A stretch of 64,000 nucleotides of DNA, taken from positions 22,212,001-22,276,000 of the forward strand of contig NC_133024.1 of the NCBI RefSeq assembly GCF_048771995.1, given 5' to 3'. The notes beneath the pieces were generated by a model, which had not been told where the DNA came from, made no database searches, and worked only from the letters and a program-made list of their open reading frames with translations. Position numbers and translations under genes: made by a program. Below, in pieces: positions 1 to 10,715 of this stretch; position 1 is the stretch's first letter; each line of letters opens with the position of its first letter. The DNA comes from Taeniopygia guttata (Eukaryota; Chordata; Aves; Passeriformes; Estrildidae).

Positions 1-190
1 ACTCTTTTGAAGATGTACAACTCTGCATTGGAATTCCCTGTGCTGTTTTACCTTTGTCATGCGGTGAAGAGAGATTTTTATTTTGTGAATTTCCTGTGTC
101 CAAAGGCTACAGCCTGTGAAGCAAAATGGTGTGTGATCTGCAAGCTGTGCACTCTGGGAAGGTGCTGTAAGCTTTCTTTTTCTTTTACAG

Positions 191-322
191 TGCTAGAACG
201 GCACCAGTTCATGAAGCGGGCTCAGGCACTTGCACCTTGGTTATCACCCAACATGTTCTACGGAGCTGGCGACAGGAACTCAAAACTTTCCTCTTACCAG
301 CTGAACCCCCTGCTGCAACAAG
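191..322 (+). CDS. ILDR1: ILDR1 exon, juxtamembrane cytoplasmic segment
   Basis: The acceptor is TTTTACAG before 191 and the donor is GTGAG at 323. It reads LERHQFMKRAQALAPWL through LNPLLQQ. It enters in phase 1 (the first codon is completed by one base of the previous exon) and leaves in phase 1. Confidence 0.75.
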
Positions 323-3315
323 GTGAGACCATGGGCATCATTTCAGAGGGAACTCAGGATGAGAAACAGGTAACTTCTTCGAGAAGTTCAGCATTGAGGC
401 TTTAGCCTCTCTACCAGAAAAGAAAGATGTTCCTAGCATGACTGCATGTCCTAGAATGACAGCTCTGCCACATCCGCAGTGCACCATGAACTTCTCTGGG
501 TTCTTAAAAATAGCCTGTTACCTTAAGTGTCGTGCTGGGCTCAGTGCTGGGCGAAGCTGTTTAACACTAACTAAGGTGTATCTGTGCTACACTCCAGCGA
601 CTGCAGGGTAAATATACCCAGCTTATCTTGCTTTGTGTGGCAGAGGAGGGTACTGTCTCTTTGTTCTGCTGTGCTGGTCACGGTCAACTCCTTATAGCCA
701 AAACTGACATGACAAGTGAGGTGCAATTTGTTTGAGTTCTTATCAAATGTCTAGTCTTCAAATGATTGAGGGCAAACTGCCTTCTGTGCAACAGATCTAA
801 CCCGCATGCAGCAAAAAATGAAGGACTCTTTAATGAGCCAGGAAGAATTTTCTTCTCCATTTGTTGCTTATATCTGTACATATGAGTGTGTGTGTGTGTG
901 TGTGTGTATGTGTGCATACATATAAAATTTTTCTTATTTTAATTTCTTTTTGCAGTATTTCTTCCAGTTCAATGAAATGCAAAAGGAAACACTATGGTCT
1001 TTTTCTGTTTTTTTGTAAATAAAATATGGTATCAGTGCTGTAGGAAAAAGTGTTCCTCTAAATACATAGACTGTATTTCCAGGTATGCTGGACTTCTTAC
1101 CTCTGTACTGCCTAAAGCAGGTTAGAACATACTGCAGCTTATTAGTTATTACTCTTTGCACCATACCTCGATTTCTCTGGATGTGCTGGTTGTGGTGCCT
1201 GAGACTTGTGCAGCTCTTGCAGTGAGGTGGAGCAACAGAAGAGAAGCAACTCAGCCAGGATCATGAGTGCAGAAGGGCCTTCTCTTCAGTGTTTCCTCTT
1301 GACTTTCTGTTTTCTCCTGTGCTTTTATCCTTAGATGTATCTCTGCAGAACAGTCTTCCACTGGTGCAGCCACAAGCCCAGCTTTCCCATAACAACGGAG
1401 TTCTGGACTATCTGGAGTCTGAAATCCAAAACCTGAACACGTCCCAGCTGCGGCCGCCCTCCCACCAGCGGCAGGCGGTGCAGCCCAGCTTGCTGTCCTC
1501 GCTGGGCTCCGACATTGTGCCACCTCCTCTTGCCGACCACATCTCCTCCATCCATGGGAGCAGCAACTCCTCACGGCCACAAAGAGCTGCCCGCACCCCC
1601 AGGCTCTGGGACTCTGCAGCAGAGGACAGAAGGGAAAACCAGAGGTGGCCCTTGCCTTCCAGTGGGGATTCTCATTCCAGCTACAGTCAGGAGCCCTGGG
1701 ACAGGCAGCGAGAGAATCATCCTCAGAGGCAGAGGACAGGTGGCTACAATGGCAGGCCTCAGCACTCCAGACAGGATGTGTCACCCCCACGCCAAGCTGA
1801 GAGGTGCAAGGGCAGCAGCAATTTCTATCTGGAGGAGACCAAGGAGCGCTCCAGCCACCATCGCGGTGGGAGGCAGGAGCCTGGGGGAAGGCGAGAATAT
1901 GAGCACCATGCTGGGAGGAGCAACTACTCTGGCCAGAGGCGGCACAGCTACTCCCCTCCCTCTTCTCACAGGGGCTCCTGGAGCTCCTCAGAAGAGCAAG
2001 TCCGTGTGCCGGTGTCAAACCGTAGGCGGAGGAACCGCAGGTCCCGGGAGTGGCCAGAAGAGAAACCCCCCAGTTACCGCTCCTTAGAGATCATCCCCGC
2101 TCAGGACAAGAAGCACAAAGGCAGCGCAGGGACCCGCTCGGTGAGTCACCTGCCTTTGTGCTTTCCCATCTAAAGGAAAAGCTGGGGTTTAGGGAGTCAG
2201 AGGGAATGTTTTCTACTTTCTGTAGCCTATTGTCTTTCAAACAGAGGCCAAGGAGCAAGGAGTGCTCTGCACAGCATGGTTATGAAAAGGCTGCTGAGTA
2301 CCAGCCTTTTGACAGGCATTGCCTGCATGTAGTGTGCTCAGGGGCAAAATAAAAAGTCAAATCCGTGGAAGTGTTCAATGCCAAGCTGGATGGGGCCCTG
2401 AGCAACCTGGTCTAGTGGAAGGTGTCCCTGCCCAGGGTAGAGGATTTGGACCAGGTGATCTTTAAGGTCCCTTCCAACCCAAACCATGCTGTGATTCTGT
2501 GATTCTGAAAGAAATTAAGTCCCCTACAGGGTGTCATGTTATATTCCTGTTCCCATTCACAGGCTTTTCGGATTCCGTGTATATATTGGTGTTAAAATAG
2601 CGATTCTGGTACTGACTGGGGAGAAAGCACTTCCAGACTAGGCAGCAGCATCTATCCCTCTGTAACCATCTCTGGTGTAGGTTTACTTCTGATTTATTTT
2701 ACAATGTGCATGATATTTTTAAGATGGCACATATGGGAAAACATCCATAAAGCTACATGAAATAGGCTTTCAGGTCATAGGTTGCATGGATGAAAAATGT
2801 GTCATTCTCTAGGCCAGGTGGAAGAGGATGGCTCCCTTGTTGGGACTCCGGAGAACTGAACATACATTATGTGGGCAGTCAACAGCTACTGTTCACATCT
2901 CTTCTTGTCAGTTTGCACTGGGACTAGACTTCAGGCAGCACCCTAAGTGTGATAAGCTTCATATCCAACAGCTAATCTCTAAATTGGACAAGTGTATTCC
3001 CCCTGAAAAAAATGAAGATTCTTTTAAATCAAAAAATGTTAAGTGTTCCTTATCACACATATGCAGAATTTTACCAGGTGGGAGTATTTTGAGGGGTTGT
3101 ATGCTGCACATTACCATTGTCCCTTGTGTGTTGTGGAAGGAAGTGCAATTCTAGTTCCAGCTGGAATGTGTTTATGTATAAATGGTTTTTATTATGGTGC
3201 TCAGAGCAGGTAGGAAGACATAGGATTTTCTTTCCTCATTCCTTGTTCCTGAATCTTTTATTTTCTCTTGCAGGACAGAGGAAGTTCCCACAGTGGAAGA
3301 AGCATAGTCATTTAA
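191..3315 (+). CDS. ILDR1: ILDR1 (angulin-2), 3' part: last three exons
   Basis: ILDR1 is a type I Ig-like receptor of tricellular tight junctions (angulin family, with LSR and ILDR2). The window holds only cytoplasmic-tail exons at 191-322, 1335-2140 and 3274-3315; the Ig domain and membrane helix lie to the left. Joined with one base from the missing upstream exon, they give about 326 residues. The tail is rich in Ser, Arg, Gln and Pro. It has a WW-type PPSY motif in EEKPPSYRSLEII, an Arg cluster (RRRRNRRSREW), and ends in SSHSGRSIVI. That ending is a class I/II PDZ ligand very like the mammalian ILDR1 terminus as I recall it. Splice phases agree at both junctions (phase 1, then phase 0). 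Assignment rests on the tail motifs and C-terminus, without the Ig domain, so LSR or ILDR2 cannot be wholly excluded. Confidence 0.85.
323..1334 (+). other. ILDR1 intron
   Basis: Ordinary intronic sequence between two phase-1 exons. The only structure seen is the GT microsatellite near 885-914. Confidence 0.7.
885..914. repeat. (GT)n microsatellite
   Basis: About eleven GT units followed by an imperfect ATGTGTGCATAC tail, inside the ILDR1 intron. Likely length-polymorphic. Confidence 0.85.
1335..2140 (+). CDS. ILDR1: ILDR1 large cytoplasmic-tail exon
   Basis: The acceptor is TTATCCTTAG before 1335 and the donor is GTGAGT at 2141. The exon is 806 bases, enters in phase 1 and exits in phase 0. 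It begins DVSLQNSLPLVQPQ and ends DKKHKGSAGTRS. It is low in hydrophobic residues, with SR/RS pairs and many possible phosphorylation sites, as expected of a disordered tail. Open frames on the other strand and in the second + frame are shadows of its GC-rich codons. Confidence 0.88.
2141..3273 (+). other. Last ILDR1 intron
   Basis: Phase-0 intron separating the large tail exon from the tiny PDZ-ligand exon. It contains one CR1 3' end; nothing else is recognised. Confidence 0.7.
2366..2510 (+). mobile_element. CR1 LINE, 3' end fragment
   Basis: The segment shows the CR1 3' UTR landmarks in order: a 'GGATGGGGCCCTGAGCAACC' block, 'GTCCCTGCCCA', 'GGTCCCTTCCAACCC' and a tail of short 'TGATTCTG'-type repeats that CR1 uses instead of poly(A). 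It is 5'-truncated, as nearly all CR1 copies are, and lies in the same direction as ILDR1. Confidence 0.9.
3274..3315 (+). CDS. ILDR1: ILDR1 terminal coding exon (DRGSSHSGRSIVI, stop)
   Basis: Forty-two bases follow TTTTCTCTTGCAG and encode 13 residues and TAA. It enters in phase 0, matching the previous exon. The last four residues, SIVI, form a PDZ-binding C-terminus. The exon is too short to appear in an ORF scan and was found by its splice site and family C-terminus. Confidence 0.85.
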   Translation, partial: DRGSSHSGRSIVI

Positions 3316-3411
3316 TGTCAGTACTGGAAGAACTGGACTCCCACTGGACTCCTCCTAGTTTTTCTGTTATTTAGGTTGGCATGGTTGCTTTTGACTGAGC
3401 AGATAAACAGC

Positions 3412-3417
3412 AATAAA
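3412..3417 (+). promoter_or_regulatory. ILDR1: Poly(A) signal AATAAA of ILDR1
   Basis: A canonical AATAAA lies 97 bases after the ILDR1 stop and implies a very short 3' UTR. A longer alternative 3' UTR cannot be excluded. Confidence 0.6.
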
Positions 3418-3435
3418 ACGTTGGGCTAAGTTCTA

Positions 3436-6400
3436 ATGGGCTGAGGTTCATTGAAAACCTTCTAGTAGAAACAGCGGATTTCTTAAGTAAAGAGTGTATT
3501 CCCAGTCTTTACGGAGAGATACCAGTTCTGATTAAGTACAGTGACACTGCTAGGAGCCCAATCTGTAGAAGGCTGGTGCAGGTTCCAATATTCACGGAGT
3601 TGTAAAGTCACAAGACAGTAGAATAATTTCGATTGGAAGAGGCCACTGGAGGTCATCTGATCCAGTCCGCTGGGAGCTTTGTGGGGGGAGGCACAACATC
3701 TAAGGCCCTTTGTTGTGCTTCAGAATGTGGAATGTTTGTTGCTTCCGCCTGGCTGCTCAGCATCGCTGGGACAGTGGCTTTCTTTTGTCCCCACTAAGCC
3801 TCTCTCCCAAAAGGGAGGCTGGTGGTGTAATAAGGTCTCATGGGCATGTCTGCAAATTGTTAGCTTATCTGCTCTTTACTTACTGAAAGAACCTTTTCTA
3901 CTTTGAGCTTAGACCTTAGTGCCTTAAAAGATACTTGTTCTAGCCTTTCATCCAGACTTGAATTTATTTGTAAACTTAAAAGGGCTAAATTTACCAAGAT
4001 TTGTTCTTCCCTACAGGGACTGAGCAAAGTATGACTACTCTCCTTTACACTATGGACCAGAATCTTCCTCAGCTCAAGGAAGCATGGTTTTGGTGAATAT
4101 ATCTTGCCTAAGCCACGTACTCTCTTCCATACATTTTATATTCTCCCTTTCCTCTCCATGCCATGTATCATATACATGGGGCGGGATAAAGGACTCTGAA
4201 GAAGTCTTATAGTCACCTTTTTTACTACTGTCCTTGATCTTTACCCTGACACTTACAGCAACCCTGCATGTGTGGTGCATCTGATCTGCAGCTGGATTGT
4301 TGGGTTTCCTCAGTTCTCACCCTGACACTAGAATACAGAATTTCTCTGTGCTTTGAGACCAGTTGTGAAGGAGAACTTGTCATTTCTCCTTGGTGAAATT
4401 AATCCACTATTTTAATTTGAAATGTGCTGGAGAAAGAGAAGCTCTGTGGATGCTGGCTGCTTCCATGGGAAACTGTCTTGCCAGAGGCACGTCTTGGATT
4501 AAAGAGACTCCAGGTTGGCAAGGAGCTTTTGGAGAATCTTGTGAATTATTTTGTAACCCAGAGGCACTGGAGATTGGCCAGTACCAATTACTATCTTGCT
4601 TAGCTTATTTCCCAGCTGGTGCCACATGGGATCCCTGCTACTGTTTGTTTTTAATGTCCTAATTACTGATGTGCTTATGCTTTTCCCTGGAAGACTTGGA
4701 GAGACTTTCACTTTGTCCACCTCCTTTTTTTTCTTTTCTTTGCACAATGATGGGAAACATCACACTTTGAATAAATGGTCCCAGTTGGATATCCAGTGCA
4801 GTTGGTGGTCAACCCAGGGCTATTCCGGGGTGCTCATCTTCCTACAGTTCCTTGGCTGAACGTGCTTATTTGTAATTCCTGCCTATGGAGATAAAACAGG
4901 AGGACTAAAGAGCTTCTCTAGTTGACTTTGTTTCAGCACTGGAGGCCTTCTTTTTGAATACAGAAGGTCTCTTTGCCCACAGCTGATGGATATCACAAAA
5001 AAAATTTTAAAAGAGCTAGAAGAGTAATTCTAATATTTGAATTCAAGAAAGGAGGGTTGTAATTAGCATAGTACTTGTCTGCATTAGGTCCAGACTGAGC
5101 AATGTGAATTGACCCATGAGTCACATTTGAAATACAGGGAATTGTGTTTGCAGAATTTGCAAAGCTAGGATCACTCTTGAATCTATCATCCACTGTCTGT
5201 GGATAATTTTTTTCTAATTTTATGATGTGCTTAGGATTTTATGAACTACCTTTTTGTATGATGGACTGATATTTTTATTAGTTAGGAGGCATTTATGATG
5301 ACTGCAATGACAGAAAATTATATGGGGCTGCTTCTTTCAAAACTAGCAACAGTTACATTAGCTTTACCCTCTGCTGACTTTTAGCAGATAGCCAGCGTCC
5401 TGCAGATTCTACCCTTGGAGGCTGAATTGGTAACTTGGAGTTTGATTCTCTCCTTGTGCCTCCAATAGGTTCATACATCATGCAAGAGAACTTCTTCCTC
5501 TCCTAGGCCAAATGTCCAGTTTTCAGGAAAGGGCTGCCTCTTTCTCCATCAAAGAGTAGAGGCCTGTGGTGAGATCCCGAGATAGTTGCATGGAATGAGT
5601 TCACTTTCCTTTGCATTCAAATGTGTACAAGCTAACACGTATCCAGCAAGTTTTCCCAAGAGCAAAAAGCCACTCACACTGCAAGAAAAGCAAGATGACT
5701 CTCTTTGTAACAGGAGCAGATGCTGCAACTGCTGGAGTAAGAGCACACTAACAGCAGAGGTGGTGCTTTCTGATCTACACCTATGAAGGAGCCCTCCATC
5801 TTTATTTGTTCCTCCAGTCCCCATAATTGAGCTAGGGTGACTAATTGTGGCTTGCAAACACAATTCACAAATTGTGAAATCTGAGGGGTTTTATCTATAT
5901 CATACTTAATTTCCTCTTCAGTTACTTTGTTCATGTTTATAGAAACATTAAACAAAACTCTTCAGGGAAAATTTATTGTAGCTCTGTGTTAATTCTGTAA
6001 TTTCTTAAATTGTGACAGAAGCAGGTTGGGTGATCCAGCAGGGAAGCAGAAATGATACCAGGCTTACTGGTCTGCAGACCACTGTGGTTCATAAAGCACC
6101 AGTTGGTGGGCTGTGAAATAACGACAAAGGAAATTGTCTTTGCGTGCTTTACAGCTACAAGCGAACAGGAAAGTGGGAAGGAAATATCAGCTTTAGATGC
6201 TTATTTCTGATTTTAATTGGCTATAAATTAAATACATTGTGGCAGCATTGCACAATACAACATGGACCCTTTTCTATAAGGTCACGGGGTCTTTGACTTT
6301 TTAAGAGAGAGAGAACTGAGTAGCTCCAATACAGCACACTGAAAGAAATAACAGTAGGAAATATTCTAGCCTCATTCTTTCTACATTGCAATCGATTAAT

Positions 6401-8055
6401 GGTTCATTTTTTAGCCATTCCAGAGAGCTGATGTTCATATGTCACCTCATTCATGAGGGAAAAAGTTGAGTATTTCACATATGGGAGTTACTCCTATTCT
6501 AAACTTTTGTTCTTCCATTCTTGTTGAAAGAACAAGGAATATACCTTACCCCCAAAGAATGAATCTTCTGTCTCAGATAAAGTGCCTTCATAGCCACCAG
6601 TGTTACCCTAATTTAAAATAATGTAATGAGTAAGTGACCATGCCACACACAGCCAGATAAGGTCACTGATGCTAGTCAGCTGCTTTCTACCTCAGACAAG
6701 AGATGCATAAGAGAGATAAAGAGTAATGTAATTTTTCTTTGATTAAGAAAATACTTGCAATATCTGACTTTCTTGCTTATTTGCAGAGCGCCCTGCCATT
6801 CTGGGATGCCATTCCAGGAATGGGGGCAAGGGCTGATTCTGTGCAATCATTGATCTGGTCTTGGCAAGTGCCCATTTGGCACTAGAAAGTGCTGAAACAC
6901 CCAGTTGCTATCTCTGGGATTGTATTCGTGATAGCACTGCCTAAAGTTAGGCTGACTTCAGGGCCAGGGAACTTGCCATGTGTGATAGCAGCCACAATGC
7001 AAAGCTCTTCAGCAGCATGAATTAACACACAGGGCAGCTAAGTCCCTTCTGTTACTACCTCCTGCGGTACATCAGTTTAAAACACCCACTCAGAGCTTCC
7101 CGTTTGTTGACCTGACATAAGAAATAAAATGAGGTTATCTTAAATTAACCCCTTCAAGTAATGACTGCTCATTCCTGTTTCTGCTAAGTGTAACGCCTAT
7201 GATGTGCTTTGTGCTGGTCTTCTAAATGTTATTCCAGCTATAAAAGAAGATTATAAATGTGTGGATTCTGTTCAATGACTGTAAAATGTATAATTGAAAT
7301 ATAAGTGAACTTTCAACCAGTTGCTCTAGTGTGTTCTTCCTCGGCCATAAATTGCTTTTTAGTGTTTGCACCAGAAGTGGAACTGAAAAGTGTCTGTTCT
7401 TATTTCTTCAGTTAATGTTTTTACACATCAGTAAGAGTCTTCTGTTGTTTTTTTTTTTTTTTTTTTTGGACAAAAATTCAAAATGGTTTGCTTGTATGTG
7501 GGATTTTTTTTTCCCTTTTTTTGGGAGACTTTTTAAAATTTGTTTTTCTAAGAAAAAAGATCATTTGGATAAATACCTAGAGAGTGGGAAAATGTCTGGA
7601 AACCACTGGCAGCCCTCTTCAATGATGTGACTCATTGTAGCTTGGCTGCCATGTCTGTAAAATGAGAGCACTTAACTGTTTGGTTCTAAAGCACTTGGAG
7701 CACCATGAGAAGAAAAGTCTTCTAGAAATCTTCTTTAGCTGATAAATGAAGATACTGGTTGAGCTTTTCGCATTTTCCCACATGGGAAAGTCACCTAATA
7801 AATAAGTGGTCAACATAAGAATGGAAATCTGTTGGGTCTCACACAGTGGGCTTAATTTCTGTCCTCCCATTCCCCCAGCTGATGCCCTTTGTTGTTCAAT
7901 GTTGCAGCCTTTCTGTCTCTTGCCCCTGTGCCAAACACAGGTGACAGGATGTACTGGAGACCCAAGAGGCAATTGGAACATGAGTTAAGGGAAAACATTC
8001 CCTACAGCAGCAGTGCAGCCACTTTCTGACTGGGACTGGGGAGCCTTGGGAGATG
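3436..8055. other. Intergenic region ILDR1-APOV1, no gene seen
   Basis: AT-leaning sequence with short random ORFs. Apart from the CR1 scrap near 3.6 kb and a T-rich run at 7447-7467, I see no exon with convincing splice sites, no RNA gene and no clear repeat. Confidence 0.6.
3608..3680 (-). mobile_element. Degraded CR1 3' end
   Basis: 'AGAATAATTTCGATTGGAAG' followed by a diverged 'GGTCATCTGATCCAGTCC' block reads as the reverse of a CR1 3' terminus. It is old and short; a different LINE subfamily with the same tail is possible. Confidence 0.55.
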
Positions 8056-8061
8056 TCACCA

Positions 8062-8570
8062 GAGAATCTTAAGAATGGTTTGTGTTGGAGGGGACCTTAC
8101 AAGATCATGTCTTGTAAGAGATGCCTGCCCTTGCCTTAGGCAGGGATACCTTCTGCTAGACCATGTTGCTCAAAGCCCCATCCAGCCTGGCCTTGAGTAC
8201 TTCCAGTGTCCACAACTTCTCTGAAAAGGGAAGTTCAGAGAACTTCTGTTCCAGTGTCTCACTACCCTCACAGTAATTGAATCCAATCTAAATCTACCCT
8301 CTTTCAATTTAAACCTGTTTCACTTTCTCCTGTCAATACAAACTTTGGTGGAGTCTTTATGTTTCTTACAAGAACTTTTTAAGTATTGAAAAGCTGCAAT
8401 AAGATCTCCCTGGAGATCTCTCTCCAGGCTGAACAGTCCCAGTTCTTTCAGCCTTTCCCCATGGGAGAGGTGCTCCAACCCCAAGATCATTTTTTGTGCT
8501 CCTCTGGATCTGCTCCAATGTCTCTGTGTTTCTTGGGCTGGGGATCCTGTAGCTGGATGTTCCTCCGGCT
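8062..8570 (-). mobile_element. CR1 LINE fragment, 3' half
   Basis: Read on the minus strand, it contains the standard CR1 3' blocks: the end of the reverse-transcriptase reading region (equivalent to 'GGACAGGCTGAAAG' and 'GGAGATCTCCAGGGAGATC'), 'TTAGATTGGATTCAATTACT', 'GGATGGGGCTTTGAGCAAC', and the 3' 'GGTCCCCTCCAACAC' terminus. It is 5'-truncated with no coding capacity. Divergence from the consensus I remember is moderate. Confidence 0.88.
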
Positions 8571-8576
8571 AAATTC

Positions 8577-8650
8577 ACAGAATTCACAGAATGACTAGGT
8601 TGGAAGAGACCTTAAAGATCATCGAGTCCAACCCATAGTTTTGACAGCTG
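8577..8650 (-). mobile_element. Second, short CR1 3' end
   Basis: 'TTCACAGAATGACTAGGTTG' and 'GATCATCGAGTCCAACC' form another CR1 3' terminus, starting directly where the larger minus-strand fragment ends. It is either a separate truncated insertion or a nested pair. Confidence 0.7.
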
Positions 8651-8935
8651 TCTCAGGTATATTCTCATCTAGCCAGCCCGTGCAAAAAGAGTCGGTCACG
8701 GGGAAAGAACCATGAGAGGAGTGCACACCTCTGTGCACCATTTGGTTAATGCATTTGCTGTAAATGGAGAGGAAACTGGTGTAACTGCTGCAGGTAAGTG
8801 CCAACAGTCAGAGCAGTGGGGTTAGAGCACGGGAAGAGTGGGAGCAAAATTTAGCCCAGCTCTAGCTGCTATTAATGTGGAATTTGGTCAGTTTATGAAA
8901 GGGGCCTCTATGACATGGTTGCCTGCAAAAGTAGG

Positions 8936-8948
8936 GGGCTCAGTGACC
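8936..8948 (+). promoter_or_regulatory. APOV1: Imperfect oestrogen response element, distal (APOV1)
   Basis: GGGCTCAGTGACC is an imperfect ERE palindrome (consensus GGTCAnnnTGACC). I recall the same 13-mer from the chicken apoVLDL-II promoter. It lies 44 bases 5' of the second ERE, the same spacing as the pair I recall at about -221 and -177 in chicken. Confidence 0.8.
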
Positions 8949-8979
8949 CAGAAGCTGCCTTCCACATCTCTTGGGCTCA

Positions 8980-8992
8980 GGTCAGACTGACC
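8980..8992 (+). promoter_or_regulatory. APOV1: Perfect oestrogen response element, proximal (APOV1)
   Basis: GGTCAGACTGACC fits GGTCAnnnTGACC exactly. It lies about 140 bases 5' of the TATA-like element and would mediate oestrogen-receptor induction in female liver. Placing it at -177, as recalled for chicken, puts the start site near 9157. Confidence 0.85.
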
Positions 8993-9097
8993 CTCCATTA
9001 CCAAATCTCAATAACAGGTCCAGAGTCCTCCACAGCTTCTTGCCTATCCCACTGAGCTGGATGTGCTTGCAAAAGAGCAAATGGGGAAACAAAGCAG

Positions 9098-9110
9098 GAC
9101 CTTTGACCCC
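9098..9110 (-). promoter_or_regulatory. APOV1: DR1 nuclear-receptor site (HNF4/COUP-TF type)
   Basis: On the minus strand this is GGGTCAAAGGTCC, two half-sites spaced by one base. DR1 sites bind HNF4 and COUP-TF, and a COUP-TF site is known in the proximal chicken apoVLDL-II promoter. It would account for liver specificity. Confidence 0.7.
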
Positions 9111-9120
9111 TTGCTACCAC

Positions 9121-9127
9121 TATATTA
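9121..9127 (+). promoter_or_regulatory. APOV1: TATA-like element of APOV1
   Basis: TATATTA lies 10 bases beyond the DR1 site and about 30 bases before the start site predicted from ERE spacing. A second AT-rich candidate (CATAAAT) lies about a dozen bases further on. Confidence 0.6.
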
Positions 9128-9156
9128 GCTGTGCATAAATGCCGGGGTCTCAGATG

Positions 9157-9202
9157 AGCACCTACCTCAGCTTGGGCCTGAGAAAGAGAGAAAGCAGGAC
9201 AG
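9157..9202 (+). other. APOV1: APOV1 exon 1, untranslated (start approximate)
   Basis: The 5' end is inferred from the TATA and ERE positions. The 3' end is a strong donor, GCAGGACAG|GTAAGA, at 9202/9203. No ATG-led frame is needed, since the chicken gene also starts with a non-coding exon. Intron 1 would then be about 1.4 kb (9203-10617). Confidence 0.55.
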
Positions 9203-10617
9203 GTAAGAGCTGAACTCTGTTCTGGGTGGCTTGGACTTTGTGACTGGTGTATCTAGCTCATAGACGAGTGGAGCTAGTCTTCTATTCTGCCCCATCTCCT
9301 ACTGCAAACCAAAGTGTGAGCCCTTCTCAAGCTCCATAGCCAGGAATGGTGCTGAAATAAGAAGGGTGGGGGTACCTGGGGTCACCTGCTCTGAAGTGAG
9401 TGAGGGATGCTCCATAAGATACTCATAGGAGGGTCAAGCCCATGATGGGAATTGCAGAATTTCAGTGTGGGGAGATACATTACCTTTTTTCAGTTGCCTT
9501 CACCACAGGGACTGCAGGTTCTAAAGCAGGTAAGAGCACCTGTTCATGCTCCTGGGAAGCAAATTTCTGCCTTTTGTGTACACAGAGAAAAACTGACTCT
9601 GGGATTAAAAATCAAGGAAGGGTAATAAAGGAGCAACTGTGCAAACATCTAGTGAACTGGGTGGTAGCTTTTGGAGGTAATCTGCACAGAAGGAAATAAA
9701 AATGGATGGAAATCTCCTTACTAGGGTATAAGACAGAACATTGACTTGTAACCACCTGGTACAGAATTTAGCAAAGCATTCACATATAATAGACTTTCAG
9801 CCTATTTTGCCTTTGCAATTCATATGTTCAAAGTTGTCTTCATGTTGCTCTGAGTGATGCAGCCCTCTAATTAGGGGTGTAAATAAATTTTAATTTATAA
9901 ACACCTTTTTAAGTGCAGTGTGTTTGAAAGCTTTTTTAGATGTAATGTCCTATTTTTCAGTGTACCTAGTAGCAAATTTTCAATTCTCCAATTCTGACTT
10001 TTTTAAAGACAAAGTAAAGGAAGTCAGAAGAAGCTAAATTTTGCATTTGCTCACTTTTGGGAACTTGTTCTGCTTAGGCTACTGTCTGCTGCAGACTGAA
10101 AAAGACAAGGGAACCTAGTTAGCAACTTGGGACTTTCCTCAACTAAAGCAAGACAAAGTACTCAGATCACTGGGTCACTAAGATATCTTTGTATGTGATG
10201 TACTAACTAGCACAATGTTCTTTAGAGCAATTTACCAAAACAAATCAAACTCAGAAATCACACAATATGATTTTTTTTTCAGATGTACTTAAGCATATAG
10301 GAAACCTTTTCTGACTTCTGGCATTTTTACTGGTTTGCTCAATGCTGAAATGGGATTTTAGCTCTCATATAAAAGAACTAGCTTTAACTGCCCATATTTC
10401 TTTGAGCTCTGAAAATTATTATTGTGGATATTTGTGAATAAACAAAGGAAAGGAAAACAGTTTTATACTGCCTTTTCCTCACTTCTTCAGAGAAAATGCA
10501 CATGATCTTTCTCTTCTTGTCTTCGTTTATTGGTTAGGTATGTTGCAAAAATCCGGTGTTTAACCAACATATTTTATTTCTCTTTCTCTTTCAAACACTG
10601 TATGCTGATTCCTGCAG

Positions 10618-10715
10618 GTCTCTCTGTGTAGAGAGCAGGACTGGTACTCAAACCATGCTGCAATCCAGGGCATTGGTGATAGCTCTGATTCTGCTCCTTA
10701 GCACCACTCTCCCTG
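10618..10715 (+). CDS. APOV1: APOV1 exon 2 (5' UTR end, signal peptide)
   Basis: The acceptor is GATTCCTGCAG before 10618; ATG is at 10655; the donor is GTAAGT at 10716. It exits in phase 1. The start is chosen because it gives a classic signal peptide aligned to the chicken precursor. Confidence 0.93.

Noticed and set aside
1251-2018. 255-residue minus-strand ORF over the ILDR1 exon
   Set aside because: Shadow of the GC-rich ILDR1 tail exon, which has matching splice phases and a family C-terminus on the + strand.
10368-10377. CATATAAAAG as an APOV1 TATA box
   Set aside because: It falls in intron 1. The EREs, DR1 and donor-bounded leader exon 1.2 kb upstream fit the known gene structure better.
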